From CAWAPS01 sp963783945 (GTDB lineage: Bacteria; Actinomycetota; Acidimicrobiia; Acidimicrobiales; Palsa-688): DNA of 64,000 nucleotides. The notes under the pieces were generated by a model, which was not told the origin of the DNA, did not search any database, and worked only from the letters and a program-made list of their open reading frames with translations. The position numbers and the translations under genes are program-made. The stretch lies in assembly GCA_963783945.1 (NCBI GenBank), contig CAWAPS010000025.1, forward strand, positions 124,001 to 188,000, given 5' to 3'. Numbering within the stretch: the stretch's first letter is position 1; every line of letters begins with the position of its first letter. Below are positions 27,083-36,262 of this stretch, piece by piece.

Positions 27083-27769
27083 TCATGCCAGGGACTCCGC
27101 CTCACGGGGGTCGGGTACCAGTAGTTCGGTGCCTGGGCGCAGCCGCATGGGATCGTCGAGCCCGTTGGCAACGGCCAAGGCCCGCCACTTGGTGGCGGCG
27201 CCGTACTCCCGATAGGAGATAGACGCCAGAGTGTCGCCCTCGACGACAGTGTGGGTGCGCCGGCTGGCCAAGCCGCCGGACGTCGGGTTGGTAGCAGGAA
27301 GCTGCAGGGGCACTTCCTCGAGTGACACCTGGACGTCCGCCCGCACCGGGTTCCCGAGGAGAAAGCGGGTGTAAGTCACGGACAGCGAGGTGATGTACGC
27401 CTCCTCCATCACGATGTTGGTGCCCCATCCGAACGTCACCGTCGGCGGCTTGGCGTCGCCCATGGCGGTGTTGACCGGGCTGGACACCAATGCCTGCTGG
27501 AGAATGTCGATGGCGACGTCGGGCGGGTTCGGCGGCACCGAGAAGGTGTCGAGCAGGATGTTGAGGTTCAGCTGCTGCGGCTGGGATCCCTGATATTGCG
27601 GGGTGCCGCTCTGCTGAGCCGCCTGCGGCGTGTGATGCCACTCGGCGTGCTTCGTTATCGTGAGCTGCTCCGGGTTGTAGGGGAACTCAACCATGCCCAC
27701 ACCGGGCGGGAGAATCGTGATGTAGGCGGTGATCTGACTCAACAACGCCGAGGTCGATGACATGGACAC
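27083..27769 (-). CDS. LysM-containing tube-baseplate connector (Afp7-like)
   Basis: 228 aa. GTG 27769 is preferred because GAGGAG lies 8 nt upstream; ATG 27763 also fits. The N-terminus has FPYNPEQLTITKHAEW, followed by the FGWGTNIVMEEAYITSLSVTYTRF region typical of 'CIS tube protein' family members that cap the tube at the baseplate. A C-terminal LysM (about 170-222, HTVVEGDTLASISYREYG) is usual for Afp7/gp53-like proteins and binds the spike hub or glycan-like surfaces. Confidence 0.9.
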   Translation of the reverse strand: MSMSSTSALLSQITAYITILPPGVGMVEFPYNPEQLTITKHAEWHHTPQAAQQSGTPQYQGSQPQQLNLNILLDTFSVPPNPPDVAIDILQQALVSSPVNTAMGDAKPPTVTFGWGTNIVMEEAYITSLSVTYTRFLLGNPVRADVQVSLEEVPLQLPATNPTSGGLASRRTHTVVEGDTLASISYREYGAATKWRALAVANGLDDPMRLRPGTELLVPDPREAESLA

Positions 27770-27788
27770 TTGTATTGCTCCTCAGGTT

Positions 27789-28214
27789 TTACAGGAAGCC
27801 CTGGTAGGCGATCTCGAGCTGTTCCGTGGCGATCGAGGGGCTGGCCGCGTCGAACGACGGCCCGGTCCATCGGACCGGTATGACGCCCCACAGAGACCAC
27901 GTGTAGACCGTGCCGCCCCCCGGGTCGAGGGCCGTGATCGAGGCCGCAGTGGGAATGGGCATCATGGAAAATGAGTTCATCCAGGCGATTATCCGGCCGG
28001 TGTCAGGGCTCACTGGACGGCCTAACGTCACGTTCGTATAAGTCACGTGGCCGGGGATGTGGTTCATCCAGAACGACATCGCCGAGTTGCCTCGGGCCGT
28101 GGATTCGATCTGGATCCCGAGGCCGGAGCACGTCGTCCAAGACCCGAGTTCCACCGTATCGATCTCGATCGAGAAGAAAACACTGATGGCAGGATCGTCG
28201 GTGGGCTCGCTCAT
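27789..28214 (-). CDS. Tail tube protein, second paralog (Afp5-like, gp19 family)
   Basis: 141 aa. T4 gp19-like tube fold: FFSIEIDTVELGSWTTCSGLGIQIES near the start, then TYTNVTLGRPVSPDTGRI. In characterised eCIS this paralog forms the tube layer that joins the main tube to the baseplate. ATG 28214 lies 1 nt after the DUF4157 gene stop. Confidence 0.92.
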   Translation of the reverse strand: MSEPTDDPAISVFFSIEIDTVELGSWTTCSGLGIQIESTARGNSAMSFWMNHIPGHVTYTNVTLGRPVSPDTGRIIAWMNSFSMMPIPTAASITALDPGGGTVYTWSLWGVIPVRWTGPSFDAASPSIATEQLEIAYQGFL

Positions 28215-28215
28215 A

Positions 28216-31200
28216 TCACCACCTCCCGTAGGTGTCGGTCACCATCCCCGACCTTTCTCGGCCTTCTCGAAGCTCGCCCCGCAAGCGAAAGGTGATGAAC
28301 GGATACAGCCACCTGGCCATGCGGGCCAGGTCGGTGTCGCTCGGACGGCTCGCCCACAGGCTGCCGTGGTCCCGCGCACACGCCGCCGCGGCAGGGGGCA
28401 GCGGTGGGGCCGCCGGAGCCGTCGAGTCGACGTTCATCTCGGGTATCTGGACCGCCCGCTGAACCGCGGCCGCCGGCGCGGCCGGCAGAACGGGAGCGGC
28501 GGCGAAACCAGGGGAAACCCCCGCCGGCCCCGGACCGGCGGCCGACGACCCGGGCGCCGAGACCGGCCTCCCGGTCATCTGCTGGACCATGGCCTCGATG
28601 TCGGCCCGGTCCAGACCCCGGTTCTGCGGGCTGAGGGCGACCGGCAAGGCGCCCGCAACCGTGGAAGAGGCCACCCCGCCTCTGTGCCGGGCCGGCACCT
28701 CGGGCCGACCGACAGATGGGGTCGCGCTCGGAGCGCCGGTCCCTGGGGCGGGCGAAGCCTCCCCGTACCCCGGGGGCGGCCCCGGGTAATGGCGGTCAGC
28801 CGCGCCGGGCGTCACGACCCGGGCGGCCGGCACCGAAGCAAACGACAGCTCGGCGGTCCGGGCCTCGGCTTCGAGGTCCCGCCCGGCTGGGCTCTGCTCG
28901 GACGGCAGGGCCGACCCCAACCGGGCCCGCTGGGCCACGTGGGTGAGCTCATGGGCGAGGAGGGCGGCCCCTGGCCCCGCGTCGAGATGGCCGGCACCCG
29001 CCGGTATCACCACCCCGGACTGCGACGTGAACGCCCGGGCCGACAGCCGCTGGGCCTGCGCCGCCGCCTCGGGGCCGCGGTCGACCGGCACGGCCGAGAG
29101 GTCGATGCCGTGGCGCTGGCCGATCACCGTGCGTACGACGGCCCCATCGCTCAACGGCGATCGGTCTTCCGCTACCGCAGCGAGAGTGGTCCCCGTCTCC
29201 GCAGCCTGAGCCAACGATGGCGTCAGCGGAAAGGTGAACGCCAACGGAGCCGACGCCGGGATTGATGGTCGAGCAGTCGGTGCCGGCGAGCGCGGTCGCT
29301 CCGGCGCCGGCGCCCCGCTCATCGGGACGGGCAGAGCCGGCGTGGTCGACGGGTCAAGACCGTGGCCGCGGCTGCCTGCGGTCGGGTCGGGAAGGGCGGC
29401 CGGAGGCAGTCCGACCGGTTCGCCCGGCGGTCGCTCCGGGAAGATGGTCCGGCTGGAGACCCGGTGGGCGTCGGTGGGGGGGACCACAGTCACCGGGCGG
29501 TCGACCGTCGTCGGGCGGTCGACGACCGTCATCGGGGCATCGCCCTCCGGCTGCGGCCGGGCCGGCGGGGCGGCCACCGGAGGACTCTCCGTGGACGCGC
29601 CGGTGGCATCCCCCGCGGGACGACCCGGCCGATTTTCCGACCCGGTGAACCCCGGGCGGTCCCGACCAACCGGCGACCGGGCGGGGGCAAGCCGTGGCTC
29701 CGGACCAGACGGCAACGACAGGGAAGGCGACGGCGACTCCGCCGGATCGCGGCCGGCCGTGACCAGGTGGCTCAACCGCTCAGGGGCGAGCCCGCTGTCC
29801 GCGTCCCGGGGTGCCGGCCGGGCATAGTCCGGCAGGTCGCGCCCATCGGCCTGGGGCCATGCTGATGGGAGCCGTTCGAGCGGTACAGCCGTCCCCAGGT
29901 CCGCTACCGAACCGACCGGCACCAGCGGCAGGGCCGACCACGAGGGTCCGGCGTAGGAGCCCGGACCGCCTAGAACCGCAGCTGGGCCAAGGGCGCTCTG
30001 CCCCGCCCGCCCAGTGGCACCGGGGGGGGAGGGGGGGTGAATACCGGACCCGCCTGGTTCGGAAGGGGAGACGGGGCGGGGGCGCGCCGGCTGCGCCAGG
30101 GAGGCGATCCGAGCCCGGCCCTTGGCCGTCGTGACCAGGGTGCTCACATCGAAAGAGGCCGCGGTCGGCGGCAGCCCGGCTATAGGAGCGCCCAGACCGG
30201 CTTTGCGCGACCCCTCCTCCGAGGACTCGTTCGGCCGCCCGGGCGACGCCAGAGGAAGGGGCGGCTGGGCCCGGCCCGGTGACGCTGCATCCTCCCCGTC
30301 AGGTCTGACCGCCGTCGGAGCAGACGGCGGCGGGCCCGACGGCCGTTCCGAAAGCCCTGACTCGGACGGATCCACCCTCCGGCTCGGCGCGTCCGCATCG
30401 ATGGGTGCAAGCCCCGGCGGTGAAGCCGAAAGAGTCGAGCCGGCGCCCGGCGAGCCCGGAGCCGGCTCCACTGACGAGGTCGCCCCTCTCCCCGGCCGCA
30501 CGGGCGCGACAGGCAGCTGGACGATCGGCATACCCGGTGGCGTCGGGGCCCGTACGAGGGCGGTCCCGCCGTCAGTTCGGGGGGAGGACACGGGTCGGGT
30601 TGTATCTCCGCCGCCCGGCTCAGCCGCGCGATAGGCCGCGACCTCTGTTGACGGATCGGCGGACTGGGTTGAGTGAAACCAGGTTGATCCTCCGGTCGGA
30701 TCACCGGTCGAGCCACGCTCGCCGGGGCCCCCGATCAGGGTCAGGTCAGGCAGGCTGCCCTCAGGTCGGGGCGCCGAAGTCACGGCGGGCCCTCCGGGGG
30801 CGGGGGGGATCGGTCCGGCGGGATCGAACGCACGCGAATCCGCCTGGCCAGAACGGCCTGCGCCCCGCCCGGCGTCGGTCGACGGCCGGGGGGCTCGGGG
30901 CGGCTCGCCCGCTGCGATACCCCGGGCGTCGGCGGCCGGGGCAACCACCATGGCTTCGACCACGCCCGACGGGCCGGCGTCGGACACGGCGTGGGCTAAG
31001 GGCGCGAGGGATAGCTCCGGAGCCCGCCAGGAGACCAGGTCTCGCTCGAAGTTCCTCGCCACCACGAACGGCATCGGAGGCAATAGCGTCGGGGTAGGCG
31101 CCAACTCGGTCCAGGCCGGCTGCGCCAGGTCCTCGGCCCGAATGACCGGGCCCCCCGACTGTGACCGATCACCGCCGGACGCGGTGACGGTCGGTCGGCC

Positions 31201-31308
31201 GGTCGAGGCCGGGGCAGCTGGCTGGTCGGAGCCTGACCCGCCCGGCCCCGAAAGTGGGTCGGCCCGATCGGTCGCCCGGGTGCGGAGGCGGCGGCTCAAC
31301 AGTCCCAC
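28216..31308 (-). CDS. DUF4157 (eCIS core domain) protein with long disordered region
   Basis: 1030 aa from GTG 31308; TTG 31299 has better spacing to the GGAGG and is an alternative. Residues about 1-700 are Pro/Gly/Ser/Arg-rich low complexity. A DUF4157 domain lies at about 715-800 (VIGQRHGIDLSAVPV, ARAFTSQSGVVIPAGAG, ALLAHELTHVAQ), with the HELTH metallopeptidase-like motif intact. The last 45 residues (MARWLYPFITFRLRGELREG) look like a conserved structural tail. DUF4157 marks eCIS loci and is often found in toxins and cargo. Here it lies among tail genes, so it may be a structural component or an effector-loading protein. Enzymatic activity is not shown. Confidence 0.8.
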   Translation of the reverse strand: MGLLSRRLRTRATDRADPLSGPGGSGSDQPAAPASTGRPTVTASGGDRSQSGGPVIRAEDLAQPAWTELAPTPTLLPPMPFVVARNFERDLVSWRAPELSLAPLAHAVSDAGPSGVVEAMVVAPAADARGIAAGEPPRAPRPSTDAGRGAGRSGQADSRAFDPAGPIPPAPGGPAVTSAPRPEGSLPDLTLIGGPGERGSTGDPTGGSTWFHSTQSADPSTEVAAYRAAEPGGGDTTRPVSSPRTDGGTALVRAPTPPGMPIVQLPVAPVRPGRGATSSVEPAPGSPGAGSTLSASPPGLAPIDADAPSRRVDPSESGLSERPSGPPPSAPTAVRPDGEDAASPGRAQPPLPLASPGRPNESSEEGSRKAGLGAPIAGLPPTAASFDVSTLVTTAKGRARIASLAQPARPRPVSPSEPGGSGIHPPSPPGATGRAGQSALGPAAVLGGPGSYAGPSWSALPLVPVGSVADLGTAVPLERLPSAWPQADGRDLPDYARPAPRDADSGLAPERLSHLVTAGRDPAESPSPSLSLPSGPEPRLAPARSPVGRDRPGFTGSENRPGRPAGDATGASTESPPVAAPPARPQPEGDAPMTVVDRPTTVDRPVTVVPPTDAHRVSSRTIFPERPPGEPVGLPPAALPDPTAGSRGHGLDPSTTPALPVPMSGAPAPERPRSPAPTARPSIPASAPLAFTFPLTPSLAQAAETGTTLAAVAEDRSPLSDGAVVRTVIGQRHGIDLSAVPVDRGPEAAAQAQRLSARAFTSQSGVVIPAGAGHLDAGPGAALLAHELTHVAQRARLGSALPSEQSPAGRDLEAEARTAELSFASVPAARVVTPGAADRHYPGPPPGYGEASPAPGTGAPSATPSVGRPEVPARHRGGVASSTVAGALPVALSPQNRGLDRADIEAMVQQMTGRPVSAPGSSAAGPGPAGVSPGFAAAPVLPAAPAAAVQRAVQIPEMNVDSTAPAAPPLPPAAAACARDHGSLWASRPSDTDLARMARWLYPFITFRLRGELREGRERSGMVTDTYGRW

Positions 31309-31314
31309 CTCCGG

Positions 31315-31473
31315 TCACTCCCCGCGAGAAATGCGACGGTTGATCTTGGCGATCTCCTCGACGAAGCGGAGGCGGGTGGGGTGTTCCAGGTCGAGGATCT
31401 CGTCGAAAGACCAGTGGAAGTGATAGGCGACGTACGCCACCTCCTCGTACAGACGGTCGGTCGCGTACGTCAT
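31315..31473 (-). CDS. Small DUF6760-like eCIS protein (52 aa)
   Basis: ATG 31473 overlaps the upstream stop (ATGA); the stop is at 31315-31317. The 52-aa product begins MTYATDRLYEEVAYVAYHF, contains HWSFDEILDLEHP and ends INRRISRGE. The pattern of a Tyr-rich helix, HW and LEH is that of a short protein conserved in actinobacterial eCIS clusters (DUF6760, from memory). Coupling on both sides supports a real gene. Function unknown; by analogy with phage gene order it could be part of a tail-assembly chaperone set. Confidence 0.8.
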   Translation of the reverse strand: MTYATDRLYEEVAYVAYHFHWSFDEILDLEHPTRLRFVEEIAKINRRISRGE

Positions 31474-31967
31474 GCTTCCCCCGGGCGACCACCGGCCAGA
31501 TCGACCGTGAATCGCTCGTGGCAGGCCGGGCAGGTCACGGCCGCCTTGCTATGACCTTCGGTGTTGATCCGCCGGTAGAGATCCTGGAGAAACGCCAGAT
31601 CGGATGCGAAGAGGTTCTCGATGACGTTGGCCCGGACGTCGTCTCCTTCCAGTGAACCGAGGCGGGTGATCACCCGGGCCAGGAGCACCACGGTCAGGTA
31701 GGCCGGGTTCTCGCGTACCCGGTCGTCGTGAAGCGGCATCAACTCGTCTCTCGCAGTCGCGAGACGCATGGTTCCGCTCTTGTAGAGCACCCCGCTCGGG
31801 TCGATGTAGCCCCGGGGCAACTCGAAGTCGAACTCCGTACGCAACGGCTCTGGCCGAGGCGGCGGCGGAACTGGAACGGGGCGGTCCAACGCCGGACCGC
31901 CCCCCTCTTCTTCGCCTTCGCTCGTTTCCCCTTCGCCCGTCGGCAGGGTCTGGACGACCCTACGCAT
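31470..31967 (-). CDS. Conserved eCIS protein with CxxC motif, possible tail-assembly chaperone
   Basis: 165 aa; ATG 31967 overlaps the tube gene's stop (ATGA). An acidic, Pro-rich N-terminus (about 1-45) precedes a conserved region with FELPRGYIDPSGVLYKSGTMRLATARDEL and LARVITRLGSL. The C-terminus carries CPACHERF, half of a zinc-ribbon-like site. Genes in this position, directly after the tube, resemble phage tail-assembly chaperones, but this is inferred from position only. Confidence 0.75.
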   Translation of the reverse strand: MRRVVQTLPTGEGETSEGEEEGGGPALDRPVPVPPPPRPEPLRTEFDFELPRGYIDPSGVLYKSGTMRLATARDELMPLHDDRVRENPAYLTVVLLARVITRLGSLEGDDVRANVIENLFASDLAFLQDLYRRINTEGHSKAAVTCPACHERFTVDLAGGRPGEA

Positions 31968-32422
31968 CAGGAGCCTTTCTCGAGGCCTTCATGAACGATG
32001 GTCAGCTTCTCCGTTACGACGCTGGTATCGCCCGCCTTGAGGGCGGATATCTCGAGCGATTTCGGCCAGCCGTTCGTGAACTTGAACTCCATGGTCTGGT
32101 CGCCCATGTAGTTGTAAAGCTTGATGACCCCGTTCTTGCGGGCGCTTTTCATGTCGCCCTTGAAGACATTGTCGATCCAGTCCACCCAGCTCTTGCTGCC
32201 GGTGATGCCCCGGGTGAGAGTGATCTCGCCGGCCTTCTTCCGGCCCGGGAGCCGTTTGTTGATGTATTTGCCGTCGATCGTGTTGTGCTTGAGCTCGATC
32301 TCGTCGGCCTCGAGCTTCAGCCCGTCGACCTCCTGGATCTCTTTGATCTCGACCCCATCCACCTCCAGACCAAAGGACCAGCCGACGCCGGTGTCGTAGA
32401 GCTCTCCAGAGAAGAAAGACAT
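31967..32422 (-). CDS. Main tail tube protein (Afp1-like)
   Basis: 151 aa. GGAGG lies 9 nt before ATG 32422. gp19-family tube fold with GVEIKEIQEVDGLKLEADEIE, the GEITLTRGITGS hairpin, WVDWIDNVFKGD and FTNGWPKSLEISALKAG. It polymerises into the inner tube under the sheath, and its 3' neighbour is coupled by ATGA overlap. The gene is more AT-rich at third positions than its neighbours, as expected for a highly expressed structural gene or one with different codon choice. Confidence 0.94.
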   Translation of the reverse strand: MSFFSGELYDTGVGWSFGLEVDGVEIKEIQEVDGLKLEADEIELKHNTIDGKYINKRLPGRKKAGEITLTRGITGSKSWVDWIDNVFKGDMKSARKNGVIKLYNYMGDQTMEFKFTNGWPKSLEISALKAGDTSVVTEKLTIVHEGLEKGS

Positions 32423-32453
32423 GCGTTGCTACCTCCGTGCGGTGGTGAAGGGT

Positions 32454-33992
32454 CTACTCGTTGACCAGGCTGGTGCCGCCCGAGAACTGCGCCAGGCGGA
32501 AGATGACGAACTCGGCTGGTTTGACCGGGGCGACGCCGATCTCACAGATGACCTGGCCGGCATCGATTCCCTCCGACGGGTTGGTCTCGTCGTCGCACTT
32601 GACATAGAAGGCTTCTTGCGGCGTCAAGCCGAACAGAGCCCCCTTACGCCATTCGTTGACGAGGAACGCCGATATGGTCCGGCGGATCTTGGACCACAGG
32701 GCGTAGTCGTTTGGCTCGAAAACCACCCAGTCCGTCCCGTTGAGGATTGACTCCTCGAGGTAGTTGAACAGCCGGCGGACGTTCAGGTAGCGCCAGGCCG
32801 AGTCGGACGAGAGAGTCCGGGCACCCCAGACCCTGATCCCCCGGCCAGGGAACGCCCGGATGCAGTTGATGCCGACCGGGTTGAGCAGATCGTGCTCATT
32901 TTTGGTGATGTTCACCTCGAGGGTGATGGCACCCCGCACGACTTCGTTGGCGGGGGCCTTGTGAACCCCCCGGTTGTCGTCGTTGCGGCCCCAGATGCCG
33001 GCCATGTGCCCGCTCGGGGGCACGAAGGAGTTGGTGCCCGTCCCCGGGTCGAATACCTTTACCCACGGCCAGTACAGGCAGGCGTACTTGGAGTCGTACC
33101 CGGCCTTGTCCACCCGCCACTCCTTGATCTGCTGGGCGTTGAGCCCGGGGGGAGGATCGAGGATGGCAATCCGGTCGCCCATCAGCTCGCAGTGGGCGAT
33201 CATCGCCAGCTGCACGGCCTGAACCCCTTCGAGATCGATCATGCGCTGCTGGTAGGCCGACATGAGATCGGGGACGCAGACCATAGTGATCTCGTCGACC
33301 GCTTCGAGGCCACCGAACCCGGTGCGGTCCGCGGGATCGCCCACATAGTCGTCTGGCGCCAGGTGGGTCGGGGCGGGAGCCCCGCCGCCAGCGAGAGCCA
33401 CGGTGCCTCGTGTGACCTTGTCGGGGGCCACCCCGAGCTCCTCCAGGCGAACCAGCTTGGACTGCTGGTTGACCACTGTGACCACGTTCTGCCGGCCCTT
33501 CTTGGTGGTCAGGTTGTCAAACGTCTCGGCGACCTGGCCGCCCTTCTTGACGACCACCTTGAACGCGTCCTCGGCTGCTCCTTCGGCTCCGCTGTCGGCA
33601 ACCTCGACCGAGATGTCGTTGCCGTCCGCGCCCTCGGCCAGGGCCTCCACCTTGAAGGCGCCAGGCCCCGGGGCCGGCGACCCGCTTGACGCAGTGAGCT
33701 CACCTCGGGCGGCCGGCGTCGCTGCCCCGTTGCCGCCAATGCGGACGACGTAGCACGCCCCACCTCCGTTTAGGAAATACCCGTACACCGAGTGGGCGAG
33801 ATAGGAGCCCTCGGCGAACTCGCCGAAAGTCTGGGTGAACTGGCTCCAGTTGGTGACCAGCGTCGCCTGGTTGAACGGGCCGGCAGTAGCCAAGCCGACG
33901 AAGGCGGCCACGGCCGTGCCGACACCTTCGATGGGTCGGGAGCTGGCTTCTACCTCTTCGACGTAGACACCTGGTGACAGGTAGGTCGGCAT
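32454..33992 (-). CDS. Contractile tail sheath protein
   Basis: 512 aa from ATG 33992, with GAGGAGG 6 nt upstream; ATG 33998 overlaps that RBS. Sheath signatures: N-terminal YLSPGVYVEEV, an internal variable domain (about 90-190), RGIRVWGARTLSSDSAWRYLNVRRLFNYLEESI and C-terminal PAEFVIFRLAQF. It is the only sheath gene here, whereas Afp/PVC clusters have three. The sequence predicts one contractile sheath type. Confidence 0.95.
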   Translation of the reverse strand: MPTYLSPGVYVEEVEASSRPIEGVGTAVAAFVGLATAGPFNQATLVTNWSQFTQTFGEFAEGSYLAHSVYGYFLNGGGACYVVRIGGNGAATPAARGELTASSGSPAPGPGAFKVEALAEGADGNDISVEVADSGAEGAAEDAFKVVVKKGGQVAETFDNLTTKKGRQNVVTVVNQQSKLVRLEELGVAPDKVTRGTVALAGGGAPAPTHLAPDDYVGDPADRTGFGGLEAVDEITMVCVPDLMSAYQQRMIDLEGVQAVQLAMIAHCELMGDRIAILDPPPGLNAQQIKEWRVDKAGYDSKYACLYWPWVKVFDPGTGTNSFVPPSGHMAGIWGRNDDNRGVHKAPANEVVRGAITLEVNITKNEHDLLNPVGINCIRAFPGRGIRVWGARTLSSDSAWRYLNVRRLFNYLEESILNGTDWVVFEPNDYALWSKIRRTISAFLVNEWRKGALFGLTPQEAFYVKCDDETNPSEGIDAGQVICEIGVAPVKPAEFVIFRLAQFSGGTSLVNE

Positions 33993-34077
33993 GAGCATCC
34001 TCCTCGGGACGGACCGGATGCAGGATGTCGCGGCTCAGACGGGTACGAAAGGGGCGCGAGGGCGGGTCTCAGGGAAA

Positions 34078-34099
34078 GGGAATTTGCGCTTTCGGGCAA
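34078..34099 (-). promoter_or_regulatory. Putative regulatory box upstream of the sheath gene
   Basis: On the minus strand, TTGCCCGAAAGCGCAAATTC and the next two bases match the box before the LuxR-type gene (37780-37801) at 17 of 22 positions. Consensus TGCCYGAAAGNNCAAATTCC. It ends 85 nt before ATG 33992; the other box also ends 85 nt before its start codon. It lies in the 117-bp gap between the AAA ATPase gene and the sheath gene, the only sizeable gap within the structural genes. Confidence 0.55.
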
Positions 34100-34109
34100 C
34101 AGTCGGGTG

Positions 34110-36239
34110 TCACGCCCCGACGAGCGAATAGAACGGACCGAACTCGCCCGGGACGATCAGGCGGCCCAGCTTGCGGTATTCCTGATGGACCGCCTTGACC
34201 AGATCGAGCATCTCCACCGGGCGGCCGCTGTCGGCGGCCAGGTACGCCGCGGTTATGGCCACGCTGCGGATGTTCCCACCTGACAGCTCGAACGATCGGG
34301 CGCAGAAGTCGAGATCCAGGTCACTCCCCCTAGGCACGCCGGCCGCCAGGCACCTGTCCCACAGAGCCCGGCGCAGCTCGACGTCGGGGGCGGGAAAATC
34401 GACGATCATATCCAGCCGGCGGGCGAAAGCCTCGTCGACATTGGCCCGCAGGTTGGTGGCGAGGATGGCGATGCCGTCGAAGGTCTCCATGCGTTGCAAC
34501 AGGTAGGCGACTTCTATGTTGGCGTATCGGTCGTTGGCGTCGCGCACCTCGGAGCGCTTACCGAACAGAGCGTCGGCCTCGTCGAAAAGGAGCACGGCAT
34601 TGACCCCGTCGGCCTCCCCGAAGATCCGCTCGAGGTTCTTTTCGGTTTCGCCGACGTACTTGTCGACGACCGTCGCCAGGTTGACGGCATATAGATCCAG
34701 GCCGAGGTCGCCGGCGACCACCTCGGCCGACATGGTCTTGCCCGTCCCCGAGTCCCCGGCGAACAGGACGGCGATGCCACGGCCCCGGCCTCCCCCCGGA
34801 CGCATCCCCCATTCGTCGAAAACCCGGTCCCGCCTCCGGGCCCGGGCGGCGAGCTCGCGAAGCGGCTCGGCCGTTGCCTTCGAGAGCACCAGGTCGTCCC
34901 AGCCCACCCCCGGGTGGATCCGGCGGGCCAAGCGCTCCAGCCCGGCCCCGTTCTGGGCCCGGGCTCCGGTGCGCAGATGGTCAACGCTCACGGAGGTTCC
35001 CGAGAGCCGAGCCTCGAGCCGAGCCGCATCTACCGCTCGTTCGACCTGATCGGGTGAGAGAAGGAAACTGGTGGTCACGTCGGAATCGCCGAGGCGCGAC
35101 GGGGCGTCCTCACCTAGGCTGGACTGCCAGTTCCCGACCCGCTCGGCCGCCGTGCTGACGTCAGCGTCGGTGACCAACGGCACCAGCCGGCTCCACGAAG
35201 GCTCCCATCCGGTTCGTCCGTGCAGGAGGATGGGAACCACCGGGCCTGATGCTCCCGTCGTGCTGACGAGGGCCCGCACCGCCGCCGCTCCCCGGTCCAA
35301 GATCGCCTCGATGGGCCCCACCACCACGCCCGCCCCGGTGAGCAGGGCCTCCCGTCGCAGCAGCCGGGCCATCGAGGTTATGTCTTCGGACGGTCCGAGG
35401 TGCTCGAGGTCGACGACCACGGGCGGCCGCCCGGCCTCCGCCAGAGCGGCGACGGCCAGGGCCCGACCGGACGACCCGACGCGCTCGCGCAGGTACGCCA
35501 GCCCGAGACCACTGCGCAGCAGGGCAGCCAGCGCGGCTGCCAGCGGACCGGCGGGCGCCGGGCGCGCCGCCCGTAACAAGTCAGCTATCGCCGGGTCGGC
35601 CCGGTCGTCGCCGAGCAGATGGGCCGCCACCCGGTCAGGCACTCGAAGCGAGCGGGACAGGAAAGGACGTTCCGGTTCCTCAACCAGCACCAGGTCGGCG
35701 ACCACGAGAGGAGCGTCGGCCACCAGCCTGGCCCGGGCTCCGGCCGACCACGGCGAAGTGCCCGCCAGCTCGAGCCCGAGGCCGATGGTGGCCCGTCGGC
35801 GGGTCACGTCATCGTTCAAGTAGCCGTAGAGGCGTTCGAAGCGTACGTCGAGGTCGGGAGCCAGGGCGATGAGCAGGAGGTCCAGGTCGAGGGCGTCGAG
35901 GCCCCCGGCCCGGGCCAGAGCCCGCAACCGCAGCTCGGTCCCGCCATCCTCTGCCTCGTCAGCTTCATCCTCGATCGACTGGAGGGCGGTTCCGTCGTCC
36001 CACTCGATCAAACGCGACGCCGGCCCGCCGGCGAGCAACTGTTCGACGTGCTCGTCAGAGACGTACAGGCCGCGGAAGGGATCCTCCGGGGACGGATCGT
36101 CCCGCCGCCGGTGGGCGATCAGCGCCCTGACCCGCGACTCGACGATGCCGACCCGAGCCAGCAGGTAGGCCGCCGACGGCTTCACCGACCTGGCTGATGC
36201 GGCGCTGGCACCAGTCGGGGTCGCCGGACCGGCGGTCAT
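34110..36239 (-). CDS. AAA+ ATPase of the eCIS (Afp15-like)
   Basis: 709 aa. A long N-terminal region (about 1-420) has few motifs. The AAA+ module has Walker A FAGDSGTGKTMSAE (about 492-500), Walker B AVLLFDEADALFG (about 548-558), sensor 1 ILATNLRANVDEAFARR and a C-terminal lid. Afp15-type ATPases are conserved in eCIS and are thought to act in assembly or sheath/tube recycling. It starts 23 nt after the DUF4255 gene stop. Confidence 0.92.
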   Translation of the reverse strand: MTAGPATPTGASAASARSVKPSAAYLLARVGIVESRVRALIAHRRRDDPSPEDPFRGLYVSDEHVEQLLAGGPASRLIEWDDGTALQSIEDEADEAEDGGTELRLRALARAGGLDALDLDLLLIALAPDLDVRFERLYGYLNDDVTRRRATIGLGLELAGTSPWSAGARARLVADAPLVVADLVLVEEPERPFLSRSLRVPDRVAAHLLGDDRADPAIADLLRAARPAPAGPLAAALAALLRSGLGLAYLRERVGSSGRALAVAALAEAGRPPVVVDLEHLGPSEDITSMARLLRREALLTGAGVVVGPIEAILDRGAAAVRALVSTTGASGPVVPILLHGRTGWEPSWSRLVPLVTDADVSTAAERVGNWQSSLGEDAPSRLGDSDVTTSFLLSPDQVERAVDAARLEARLSGTSVSVDHLRTGARAQNGAGLERLARRIHPGVGWDDLVLSKATAEPLRELAARARRRDRVFDEWGMRPGGGRGRGIAVLFAGDSGTGKTMSAEVVAGDLGLDLYAVNLATVVDKYVGETEKNLERIFGEADGVNAVLLFDEADALFGKRSEVRDANDRYANIEVAYLLQRMETFDGIAILATNLRANVDEAFARRLDMIVDFPAPDVELRRALWDRCLAAGVPRGSDLDLDFCARSFELSGGNIRSVAITAAYLAADSGRPVEMLDLVKAVHQEYRKLGRLIVPGEFGPFYSLVGA

Positions 36240-36262
36240 CTAGTCGGCGTCCGTCCGGTCGT

